From positions 1 through 6,702 of the forward strand of contig CAMGCA010000116.1 in NCBI GenBank assembly GCA_946011705.1: a stretch of DNA of 6,702 bases, written 5' to 3'. Every line of letters starts with the position of its first letter. The stretch's first letter is position 1. The notes beneath the pieces were generated by a model that had not been told where the DNA came from, did no database searches, and was given only the letters and a program-made list of their open reading frames with translations. The DNA comes from an uncultured Clostridia bacterium. Lineage in GTDB: Bacteria; Bacillota; Clostridia; Oscillospirales; Oscillospiraceae. The position numbers and the translations under genes were made by a program. Below, piece after piece: positions 1-6,456 of the stretch.

Positions 1-1
1 T

Positions 2-739
2 GGCATGATCTGCGGCGGTGCCTGCGATGTATTCTTCCATTACCTGCCTGCCGGGGACATCCATACCATTATGCTTTGTGATGAAGCAGAGGCAGAGTTC
101 CAGCGAGGCAGCAATTTGTGGCTGCTGACAGATGTGGGCGAAAATGGACAAATGGGTCTTTATGCAGAGGATTTAGGCTTCTGGGGCATTTCCGTTCCGG
201 AAAAGCTGACTTTATCCCGCCATCCGGAACGAACCGGCAATATTTTCGCCGAACAGATCAACGTCTCCGGCAGGGTTTACATTTTCGGCGGCGGTCATGT
301 GGCCCAGGAGCTGGTTCCTGTTCTGTCCCATGTGGGCTTCCGCTGCGTGGTCATGGATGACCGGGCGGAGTTCACGAAAAAAGAACTGTTCCCCGGTGCG
401 GAAGAAGTCATCTGCGGCGATTTACAAAACATTGGCAACTATATGACCATTGGGAATGACGATTATGTCTGCGTTATGACCCGTGGCCACGCCTACGATA
501 CCGTTGTGCAGGCACAGGTTCTCAGGTGCCGTCCCACCTACTGCGGTGTCATCGGCAGCGCCTTCAAGGCAGCCGGTGTCCGCAAGACTCTGAAACAAGA
601 ATACGGTCTGCTGGATGAGGAGCTGAATCTGGTCACCACGCCCATCGGCCTGAATATCAAGGGGGAAACACCGGCGGAAATCGCCATTTCCATTGCCGCC
701 CAGATGATCCTCCACCGGGCAGAGAGAAACGGTCTATGA
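2..739 (+). CDS. xdhC: XdhC/CoxI-family molybdenum cofactor maturation factor (5' end missing)
   Basis: XdhC-family proteins bind the molybdenum cofactor in the cytoplasm, help sulfurate it and hand it to molybdenum hydroxylases such as xanthine dehydrogenase. The visible part opens inside the conserved N-terminal XdhC/CoxI motif (GMICGG, bases 2-19), so the true start lies left of the window and the ATG at base 5 is internal. The C-terminal Rossmann-type XdhC domain begins at about residue 88 of the visible product. It carries the diagnostic nucleotide-binding motif FGGGHVAQEL (residues 94-103), followed by the acidic strand end VVMDDRAEF. The segments VMTRGHAYD and CGVIGSAFKA and the ending TPIGLNIKGETPAEIAISIAAQ are also typical of the family. 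The stop overlaps the next start as ATGA, suggesting translational coupling. The client enzyme is not visible; it could be an upstream molybdenum hydroxylase or the AOR-like protein downstream. The family call is very secure, the client is unknown. Confidence 0.93.
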   Translation, partial: GMICGGACDVFFHYLPAGDIHTIMLCDEAEAEFQRGSNLWLLTDVGENGQMGLYAEDLGFWGISVPEKLTLSRHPERTGNIFAEQINVSGRVYIFGGGHVAQELVPVLSHVGFRCVVMDDRAEFTKKELFPGAEEVICGDLQNIGNYMTIGNDDYVCVMTRGHAYDTVVQAQVLRCRPTYCGVIGSAFKAAGVRKTLKQEYGLLDEELNLVTTPIGLNIKGETPAEIAISIAAQMILHRAERNGL

Positions 740-1272
740 AACGGCGGCTGTTCCTCACCGGCCCCATAGGCTGCGGAAAAAGCACCGCCATTACCCAGGC
801 GTTGGGAGAAAGAACACAGCAGTGCGGCGGATTCCTGACCCGGCGGTACCGGGATCCCTACCTGCATTTTACATTGGAAAGTCCTGATGGTAACGTAAAG
901 AGTACTTTTTTGGATTTCGCATCCGGAAAACCAGAGGTTGATCTGGCTGTATTTTCCAAAAACTATCTGCGCGGTGAGACATTGGTTCTCGATGAGATCG
1001 GCGGAATTGAATTGCTGAATCCGGAGTTCGCCTCTGCATTGGAAGCCGTTCTCAGCAGCGGCATTCCCATTCTTGGTGTGCTTAAAGGGGAAGGCGCTGC
1101 CGGCGCATTGATTGACAAACTGGGTCTAACCGAAGAATACCATTGGGCAGCCGGTAAACTGCGGCAGCAGCTGTACAATGATCCCAATACATTGGTATAT
1201 ACATGTACCCAATACGACGAAAACGCCTTGCTTCTGGTAAGGCGTTGGGTGGAGGAATACTGCCATGACTGA
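736..1272 (+). CDS. P-loop nucleoside-triphosphatase, THEP1/NTPase_1-like
   Basis: This is a small soluble NTPase of 178 residues, the usual length for the THEP1 (NTPase_1) family. Walker A is GPIGCGKST at residues 9-17, directly after a short first strand. The segment GGFLTRRYRD (31-40) matches the family's post-Walker-A element. Walker B is LVLDEIGGIELL at 83-94, with D86 and E87; the DEIG..EL form is characteristic of the family. THEP1 enzymes hydrolyse several nucleoside triphosphates in vitro and their cellular role is poorly known. Placement directly after xdhC and before a metal-uptake set suggests a job in cofactor or metal insertion, analogous to a GTPase chaperone, but that is inference. 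The start overlaps the xdhC stop by four bases (ATGA). No strong Shine-Dalgarno precedes it, only AGAGAGA at 721-727, so translation probably depends on coupling. A MobB-like role is possible, but the motif set fits THEP1 better. Confidence 0.78.
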   Translation: MKRRLFLTGPIGCGKSTAITQALGERTQQCGGFLTRRYRDPYLHFTLESPDGNVKSTFLDFASGKPEVDLAVFSKNYLRGETLVLDEIGGIELLNPEFASALEAVLSSGIPILGVLKGEGAAGALIDKLGLTEEYHWAAGKLRQQLYNDPNTLVYTCTQYDENALLLVRRWVEEYCHD

Positions 1273-2008
1273 CTTTTTCGAACTTTACGATGCTCTGACC
1301 GAAGGCATTTCTTCCGATGCTGTGGTTACGGATACCCTCATGGGGGAATGTTGGACGGCTGTGGAGACAAACAGGCATTTCGGCATGGCCATGACCACCC
1401 CGGTGGATACCGCACCCCGGATGATATATCGCGACTATACCAGTATGGGACTAAAGGAACTGGCACTGGCCTCCAAAAGCTGGAACCTCACCGAAGCAGG
1501 ATTTGGTATGGCTGCTGTGAATGCTTACTACAACACTCCGGAGCAGCTGGACATACGGAATGCCTATGAGCCATTCGACAAGTACTGTACCGACGGTGTG
1601 GACCTTCGGGGAAAGCACATCGGTGTTGTGGGACATCTGAATATGCCCCAATCTGTATACGAACAAGCTGCATCTGTCCGGATTCTGGAGCGCAGTCCCC
1701 GTCCCGGTGATTATCCGGACTCTGCCTGCGATTGGCTGATCCCCCAGTGCGATGTGGTCATCATGACCGCCAGCACACTGGTAAACAAAACCCTGCCGCA
1801 TTTATTGGAACTGTCCAGGAACGCATATACCATTCTGGCAGGTCCCAGCTGTCCCATGTGTCCGCAGCTGCTTGATTTCGGCATCGACCGGATTGCAGGG
1901 CTGGTGATCACCGATGTGCCCGGAATGAAAAATAAGATCCGCAGGGAGATTTCCGGCCCGCCCTACAATATGGGCAAGCCCTTCCTGCTCAGTAAGGAGC
2001 GCCTATGA
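1265..2008 (+). CDS. DUF4213/DUF364 protein, putative heavy-metal chelation, Rossmann-like
   Basis: The 247-residue product fits the two-domain family annotated as putative heavy-metal chelation. An N-terminal enolase-like DUF4213 domain (about residues 5-95, with GECWTAV and the helix KELALASKSWNLTEAGFGMAAVNAYYN) precedes a Rossmann-like DUF364 domain (about 100-240). In the second domain I see GKHIGVVGHL (116-125), CDVVIMTASTLVNKTLP (162-178) and the family's glycine-proline loop LAGPSCPMCP (191-200). The loop commonly reads GPSTPLSP, so here it has gained a C196-x-x-C199 pair. Members often sit beside FecCD-type ABC importers, as here. The biochemical activity is not established; binding or processing of an imported metal complex is the usual guess. 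The ATG overlaps the preceding gene by 8 bases and has GGAGG nine bases upstream (1251-1255), which supports this start. The stop overlaps the permease start as ATGA. Confidence 0.87.
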   Translation: MTDFFELYDALTEGISSDAVVTDTLMGECWTAVETNRHFGMAMTTPVDTAPRMIYRDYTSMGLKELALASKSWNLTEAGFGMAAVNAYYNTPEQLDIRNAYEPFDKYCTDGVDLRGKHIGVVGHLNMPQSVYEQAASVRILERSPRPGDYPDSACDWLIPQCDVVIMTASTLVNKTLPHLLELSRNAYTILAGPSCPMCPQLLDFGIDRIAGLVITDVPGMKNKIRREISGPPYNMGKPFLLSKERL

Positions 2009-3030
2009 ATGAAATTGAAAACAAGCACCGCCGCACGGTGCTGCTTATGGGAATCGCTCTGATTCTATGTATGTTAGGTTCCTTTACCTTAGGGCGCTAT
2101 CTCGTTTCTCTTTCTGAACTTTTGGGTGTGCTGGGAAGCAAACTGGGTCTGCCCATCAAACCTTTCTGGACAAGTTCCGTGGAAGCGGCGGTATGGAATA
2201 TCCGTCTTCCCCGTGTCATTCTGAGTGTACTGGTAGGCGGGTGTCTTGCCTCCGCCGGCGGAGCATACCAGGGTGTCTTTCAGAATCCCATGGCATCTCC
2301 CGATATCTTAGGCGCTTCTGCCGGTGCCGGTTTTGGTGCAGCTCTGGCCATCCTGCTGGGCGCTTCCAGTATGGGCATCACCATCGGCGCTTTTGCCGCC
2401 AGTCTTCTGACTGTGGCTCTGGTTTTCACCGTCAGCCGCCATGCCCGGGGCGACCGGGTGCTGGGTCTGGTACTGGCCGGTATTATGGTCTCCTCCCTGT
2501 TTCAGTCAGGAACTTCTTTCTTAAAATTGGTGGAAGATCCGAACAATCAGCTGTACCAGATTACTTACTGGCTCATGGGCAGCCTCAGCGGTGCCGCATG
2601 GAGCGATATCGGCTTTGTGCTACTTCCCATGCTCTGCGGTCTGATACCATTGTTTCTGCTGCGCTGGCAGCTGAATGTCATCACCATGGGTGACGACGAA
2701 GCCCGTGCAATGGGCGTGGATCCCCGTAAAATCCGCTTGTGGATTGCCGTGGCCTCCACGCTGGTAACGGCTTCCGCTGTATCGGTCAGCGGTATGATTG
2801 GCTGGGTCGGACTGGTGATTCCCCATATGATGCGTAGAATAGTTGGCAGTGATTACCGGTTCCTGATGCCCGCCTCCATGCTGGGCGGCGGAATCTTCCT
2901 GCTGATCGTGGACAATGTCTCCCGCAATGCCACAACAGCCGGCATTCCCATCGGCATCTTAACCGCCTTCATCGGCGCGCCCTTCTTCCTGTGGCTGATT
3001 ACCGGAAAGGGGGATCACTATGAGCATTGA
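2005..3030 (+). CDS. FecCD/BtuC-type ABC importer permease
   Basis: This is an integral membrane permease of 341 residues, the normal length for the FecCD family, whose members import ferric siderophores, haem, B12 and, in a few cases, molybdate or tungstate. A first membrane helix spans about residues 12-33. The family hallmark follows at 66-111: RLPRVILSVLVGGCLASAGG, then the QGVFQNPMASPDILGASAGAGFG run. Further conserved elements are YWLMGSLSGAAW (188-199), the ATPase-coupling region GDDEARAMGVDP (229-240), SGMIGWVGLVIPHMMRRIVG (262-281) and PIGILTAFIGAPFFLWLI (315-332). AAGGAG at 1994-1999 sits five bases before the start, which also overlaps the DUF364 stop. The next gene, the ATPase, overlaps the 3' end by 11 bases. 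Such permeases act as homodimers. The substrate cannot be read from the sequence; neighbouring cofactor genes favour a molybdenum or tungsten species over iron. Confidence 0.97.
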   Translation: MNEIENKHRRTVLLMGIALILCMLGSFTLGRYLVSLSELLGVLGSKLGLPIKPFWTSSVEAAVWNIRLPRVILSVLVGGCLASAGGAYQGVFQNPMASPDILGASAGAGFGAALAILLGASSMGITIGAFAASLLTVALVFTVSRHARGDRVLGLVLAGIMVSSLFQSGTSFLKLVEDPNNQLYQITYWLMGSLSGAAWSDIGFVLLPMLCGLIPLFLLRWQLNVITMGDDEARAMGVDPRKIRLWIAVASTLVTASAVSVSGMIGWVGLVIPHMMRRIVGSDYRFLMPASMLGGGIFLLIVDNVSRNATTAGIPIGILTAFIGAPFFLWLITGKGDHYEH

Positions 3031-3799
3031 AGTCACAAACTTAAGCTTTTCCTATGGCGATCGCCCGGTTCTGCACGATATCAGTTTTTCTGTAGGAAAT
3101 GGAGAATTCTTATCTATCCTGGGTCCCAACGGTGTGGGCAAAAGCACATTGTTCCGCTGCGTTCTGGGGCTTCTGTCCGGCTATACCGGTAGTGTTTCCG
3201 TGGACGGAACGGATGCCCGTACATTTTCTATCCGTGAGGCAGCCAAACATATTGCTTACATTCCTCAGTCCAGCCGATCTATTTTCAATTACAGCGTTTT
3301 CGACATCGTTCTGATGGGCAGAACCAGTGGATTAAGTACCTTCCGCAGCCCCGGTAAGAAAGATAAGGAACTCTGTCAGTGGGCTATGGAGAAAGTGGGC
3401 ATCACCCATTTGCAGGACCGCTGTTTCCATCGGTTATCCGGTGGTGAACAGCAGCTGGTGCTAATTGCCCGGGCGCTGGTACAGAAAGCCCCGGTATTGA
3501 TGTTGGACGAACCTACTGCCAATCTGGACTTCGGCAATCAGCTTCTGGTACTGGAGCAGGCAAGAAGCTTAGCGCAGGAAGGCTACACCGTCATTCAGAC
3601 CACCCATCATCCGGAGCAGAGCTATATGTACTCCGACCGGATTCTTGCCATTCAGAAAGGACGGGTGCTAACGGAAGGAAAACCCAGGGAGGTTTTAACA
3701 GAGCAGACCATCCGTGCGCTGTACGGTGTGGATGTGGAAATCGTCAGTTTGTATCACGACAGCGCGCGAATTTGCATCCCTGCACACATCACCAAATAA
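3020..3799 (+). CDS. ABC importer ATP-binding protein (FecE/BtuD type)
   Basis: This cytoplasmic ATPase subunit powers the adjacent FecCD-type permease. All nucleotide-binding motifs are intact in its 259 residues: Walker A GPNGVGKST (35-43), Q-loop Q83 in AYIPQSS, ABC signature LSGGEQQ (139-145), Walker B VLMLDEP (159-165) with catalytic E164, D-loop NLD (168-170), and switch histidine H196 in TTHHPEQ. The family usually has a pattern like LHDLNQA at the switch, so HHPEQ is a mild variant. The C-terminal tail ends with GVDVEIVSLYHDSARICIP, the short regulatory-like extension seen in FecE/HmuV-type subunits. The start has a GGGGG-rich ribosome site (3009-3013) and overlaps the permease by 11 bases, so the two subunits are probably made in a coupled ratio. 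The stop codon lies within the ribosome site of the substrate-binding protein gene. Confidence 0.97.
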   Translation: MSIEVTNLSFSYGDRPVLHDISFSVGNGEFLSILGPNGVGKSTLFRCVLGLLSGYTGSVSVDGTDARTFSIREAAKHIAYIPQSSRSIFNYSVFDIVLMGRTSGLSTFRSPGKKDKELCQWAMEKVGITHLQDRCFHRLSGGEQQLVLIARALVQKAPVLMLDEPTANLDFGNQLLVLEQARSLAQEGYTVIQTTHHPEQSYMYSDRILAIQKGRVLTEGKPREVLTEQTIRALYGVDVEIVSLYHDSARICIPAHITK

Positions 3800-3804
3800 G
3801 GAGG
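3798..3804 (+). promoter_or_regulatory. Strong Shine-Dalgarno for the substrate-binding protein
   Basis: AAGGAGG lies seven bases before the ATG at 3812 and overlaps the ATPase stop codon TAA (3797-3799). It is much stronger than the sites ahead of the preceding overlapping genes. This fits the usual need for an excess of binding protein over permease and ATPase. The functional reading is inference. Confidence 0.85.
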
Positions 3805-3811
3805 AGTAGAT

Positions 3812-4870
3812 ATGAAAAAAGCAGCCATAGTTTTTCTGGTTCTTGCCCTTCTGCTTTGCGGCTGCGGACAAGCAAATGTAAATACAGTTGAGGAAACACA
3901 GGAATTTACGGATTCCACAGGCAGAACCGTATCCCTTCCTGCAAAAATCACAAGGATTGCCATTTCCGGCCCCTTGTCCCAGATCTACATCCTGCCCCTG
4001 GCCGGTGACATGCTGGTAGGTGTATCCACTGCCTATGCAGAAGATGCGCAAAGCTATTTGCCCGCCTATATCTATGAAAAAGCAGAAATCGGGCAGCTTT
4101 ACGGCGGCAAGGGTGAAATGGATCTGGAAGCTCTTCTGGCTGCCGCACCGGATGTGGTAATCGACATCGGCGAGGCAAAGAAAACCACTGCTGATGATCT
4201 GACCGCTCTGACAGAGCAAACTGGAATTCCTTTTATCCACATTGATGCCACCGTGGCTACCGCACCGGAGGCTTACCGCATCCTGGGCAAGCTGCTTGGG
4301 CGGGGAGAAAAAGCTGAAGAACTGGCGGTCTGGTGCGAAAACACCTATGCCATGATTACGGATATGATGATGCAGGTGGACGCAGCCGGCGCCCGTAAAA
4401 CCCTGCTCTACTGTCTTGGTGACAAGGGTGTCAACGTGATTGCCAAGGGCAGCTTCCATGCGGAGACCATCAATTTCATGTCTGATAATCTGGCCGTGGT
4501 GGAAGAGGTGGTCTCCAGCGGCGCCGGCAACGAAGTGGATTTGGAGCAGATCCTGGTCTGGAATCCCGAAGTAATCATCTTTGCACCTGACAGCTGCTAT
4601 GAAGACATTGCGCTTTCTCCCCAGTGGCAGAGCGTAGGGGCTGTGGCCCAGGGCAATTTCTATAAGACACCCACAGGCCCTTACGGATGGCTGTCTTCGC
4701 CGCCTGCGGTGCAGCGGTATTTGGGTATGCTCTGGCTGGGGCATCTGCTGTATCCGGAATACACAGAATATGACCTGCAGGAGGAAGTGACGGCATATTA
4801 CAAGCTGTTCTACGGCTGCGATCTGACAGATGAAATGTATCAGAAGTTGATCACCAATGCACTTCCCTGA
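3812..4870 (+). CDS. ABC importer substrate-binding lipoprotein (Peripla_BP_2 / BtuF-like)
   Basis: This extracellular, membrane-anchored binding protein captures the substrate for the permease/ATPase pair. Residues 1-17 form a lipoprotein signal peptide: MKK, a hydrophobic stretch, then the lipobox LCG before C18, the predicted lipidated cysteine. The mature protein (352 residues in all) opens with EFTDSTGRTVSLPAKITRIA (31-50), the classic start of the Peripla_BP_2 fold. It continues with the lobe-1 elements GEMDLEALLAAAPDVVIDIG (101-120) and PFIHIDAT (140-147). A long linking helix (about 163-188) leads to lobe 2, with ILVWNPEVIIFAP (247-259). The C-terminal segment FYKTPTGPYGWLSSPPAVQ (283-301) followed by LGMLWLGHLLYPEY has aromatic residues that could line the pocket. 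The substrate is not readable by eye. Molybdate, tungstate or a metal chelate fits the neighbours; iron-siderophore remains possible. Confidence 0.95.
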   Translation: MKKAAIVFLVLALLLCGCGQANVNTVEETQEFTDSTGRTVSLPAKITRIAISGPLSQIYILPLAGDMLVGVSTAYAEDAQSYLPAYIYEKAEIGQLYGGKGEMDLEALLAAAPDVVIDIGEAKKTTADDLTALTEQTGIPFIHIDATVATAPEAYRILGKLLGRGEKAEELAVWCENTYAMITDMMMQVDAAGARKTLLYCLGDKGVNVIAKGSFHAETINFMSDNLAVVEEVVSSGAGNEVDLEQILVWNPEVIIFAPDSCYEDIALSPQWQSVGAVAQGNFYKTPTGPYGWLSSPPAVQRYLGMLWLGHLLYPEYTEYDLQEEVTAYYKLFYGCDLTDEMYQKLITNALP

Positions 4871-4878
4871 CAGGAAAA

Positions 4879-4884
4879 GGAGGT
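4879..4884 (+). promoter_or_regulatory. Shine-Dalgarno that fixes the AOR-like start at 4889
   Basis: GGAGGT lies four bases before the ATG at 4889. An upstream in-frame GTG at 4883 overlaps this site and so cannot be served by it. The ATG is therefore chosen, giving a product starting MASKLGGYAG, which matches where AOR-family proteins normally begin. Confidence 0.85.
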
Positions 4885-4888
4885 GCCC

Positions 4889-6280
4889 ATGGCATCAAAA
4901 TTGGGCGGTTACGCGGGCAAGGTCATCCAGATTGATTTGACCACCGAGGCCGTGACGGAATATCCCTGGACAGACCGGCAGCGGCAGCTGTACCTTGGCG
5001 GCAAAATTATGGCAAACCGTATCCTTGCAGATCATCTGACAGGAACAGAAACTGCTTTTTCGGAGGAAAACTGGGTAATCCTGTCCACCGGACCGCTGAC
5101 AGGAACCGGCGCACCGGGTTCTATTCGGTTTGACATTACAGCATTGTCTCCCAAAACAGGACTCCCCTCATCCTCCAACTGCGGCGGCAGCTTTGGTTTG
5201 TATCTGAAGAAGGCAGGCTATGATGCTCTGATCCTATCCGGCCGCTGTCGGACACATCGCTGGCTGGAAATCTTCGGGGAACGTATTCAGTTTCACGATG
5301 CCGATGACCTTTGGGGCAAAGGAACCACAGAATGCCGGCAGCTGCTTACCAGACTGCTGAATTACAATTCCTATAGTTCACTTTGCATCGGTCCGGCGGG
5401 AGAAGAATGGATTCCTTCCGCCACAGTCATCAGTGATGACCGGGCAGCAGGCCGGGCTGGATTGGGTGCCGTTCTGGGATGGAAGAAACTGAAGGCCATT
5501 ACTGTCACCGGAAGCAAACCGATTCCAATCTACATCAAAGAGAAAACCATAGTAGAAAACAAAAAATGGTTTGCCGCGCTGAGCACCCACCCTTTCACCT
5601 CAGACAAAGAGAAGGTAAGCAGCTGTGTCGGCTGTCCCATCCGGTGCAAAACACCCGGTACGGAAGCAAACGCGATCCTGAATGATCTGGGCATTGATTC
5701 CATTGCCGCTGCGAAGGGCATCCAATGGCTGGAGGAAAGAATCGGCTTCAAGCCGGAAGCCAATTCCAAAAATAAGGACGGTCAGCGCCGGAAGGGGATC
5801 TACCCTGCCATGCTGAAAGCCTTCGGTCTGCAGGAATCTCTGGATACCGCTATGCTCTACCAAGATCTGACAGAAGCTGTAAGCGCATCGGGGCTGTGTA
5901 TGTTCACAGCCAATGGTTGCTGTCCATCTTTTTTGACTACAAAACCCGATAGGATCGCTGCAAAATTCCTTCGTAAAATTCTACGCCATTCGGGGTGGTT
6001 CGTTCACTTTGCAAACCGGCATCCGGAAATTTTGAATTTCCAGATTTTTCACACACGAATGCTCCGCAGCAGCACAGGTATGAAACTGAATCTGGGAGGC
6101 TTTCTGAAAATCGGAAAACGAAGCTGCGACTTAGAGCAATATCTGAATTGCAAATTTAACGAAAAGCCGAAGCTTCCCAAACATCTTCGGGATGTTGACC
6201 CAGAGGCTTATTATAAAGCCCGGGGATGGGATGAAAATGGTGTGCCGTCAATATTCGTTTACACACCAGACAGTCAATAA
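4889..6280 (+). CDS. Compact aldehyde:ferredoxin oxidoreductase (AOR)-family protein, W/Mo-pterin and 4Fe-4S binding
   Basis: AOR enzymes use a tungsten or molybdenum bis-pterin and one 4Fe-4S cluster to oxidise aldehydes (or reduce acids) with ferredoxin in the cytoplasm. The AFOR_N domain is complete: GGYAGKVIQIDLTT (6-19), GAPGSIRFDITALSPKTG (74-91), SSNCGGSFGLYLKKAGYDA (95-113) and GRAGLGAVLGWKKLKAI (188-204). Cluster ligands C246, C249 and C253 form CxxCxxxC, and C337 in GLC is the expected fourth. The first pterin motif DxxGxD is D266-D270-containing NDLGID (265-270). The second, usually DxxGL(C/D), reads SASGLC, so its aspartate is serine. The C-terminus keeps DLEQYLN and YYKARGWDENGVP. 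At 463 residues the protein is about 140 shorter than classical AOR. The loss lies on both sides of the first pterin motif and there is no frameshift. It may be a specialised oxidoreductase or a non-catalytic cofactor-binding relative. It is the last gene of the operon, 18 bases after the binding-protein gene. Confidence 0.92.
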   Translation: MASKLGGYAGKVIQIDLTTEAVTEYPWTDRQRQLYLGGKIMANRILADHLTGTETAFSEENWVILSTGPLTGTGAPGSIRFDITALSPKTGLPSSSNCGGSFGLYLKKAGYDALILSGRCRTHRWLEIFGERIQFHDADDLWGKGTTECRQLLTRLLNYNSYSSLCIGPAGEEWIPSATVISDDRAAGRAGLGAVLGWKKLKAITVTGSKPIPIYIKEKTIVENKKWFAALSTHPFTSDKEKVSSCVGCPIRCKTPGTEANAILNDLGIDSIAAAKGIQWLEERIGFKPEANSKNKDGQRRKGIYPAMLKAFGLQESLDTAMLYQDLTEAVSASGLCMFTANGCCPSFLTTKPDRIAAKFLRKILRHSGWFVHFANRHPEILNFQIFHTRMLRSSTGMKLNLGGFLKIGKRSCDLEQYLNCKFNEKPKLPKHLRDVDPEAYYKARGWDENGVPSIFVYTPDSQ

Positions 6281-6392
6281 CGTTTCCTACAAATACATTC
6301 GCCTGAATACAACGGTGCGTTCTGAAAACGTAGCGTCGCAACAACTACATGATGCACGAATTTCCAAATTCATTCCATGAGTGCAGCATTAG
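6281..6392. other. Non-coding spacer after the AOR-like gene
   Basis: No coding frame here has a ribosome site or recognisable protein. A small perfect inverted repeat, GAATTT-CC-AAATTC (6358-6371), is present but too short and A/T-rich to interpret. The stretch is probably the 3' untranslated region of the operon, leading to the hairpin at 6393. Confidence 0.5.
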
Positions 6393-6446
6393 AAATCCCC
6401 ACAGTTTTTCCTCTCCTTACTGGAGGATCGACTGTGAGGATTTTTT
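6393..6446 (+). terminator. Probable rho-independent terminator of the operon
   Basis: AATCCCCACAGT (6394-6405) pairs with ACTGTGAGGATT (6431-6442) over 12 positions with one C/A mismatch. A nested small stem, TCTCC (6412-6416) with GGAGG (6422-6426), closes a five-base loop, and a run of six T (6441-6446) follows. The hairpin begins 113 bases after the AOR-like stop. The large two-storey stem is longer than a minimal terminator, so it could also be a dispersed palindromic repeat. A T-tract on the opposite strand is weak. Confidence 0.65.
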
Positions 6447-6456
6447 GTGTTGGAAT

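Noticed and set aside
5..7. ATG at base 5 as the true xdhC start
   Set aside because: The reading frame continues to the window edge and the preceding codon completes the GMICGG motif, so this Met is internal.
3695..4744. Long (349-codon) open frame on the minus strand across the ATPase end and binding-protein gene
   Set aside because: It lies antisense to two clearly real genes. Its product is rich in His, Cys and Gln without any recognisable domain, and it has no ribosome site. It is a mirror effect of codon use on the + strand.
4883..4888. GTG at 4883 as the AOR-like start
   Set aside because: The GTG overlaps the GGAGG ribosome site; the ATG at 4889 has correct spacing and matches the family's N-terminus.
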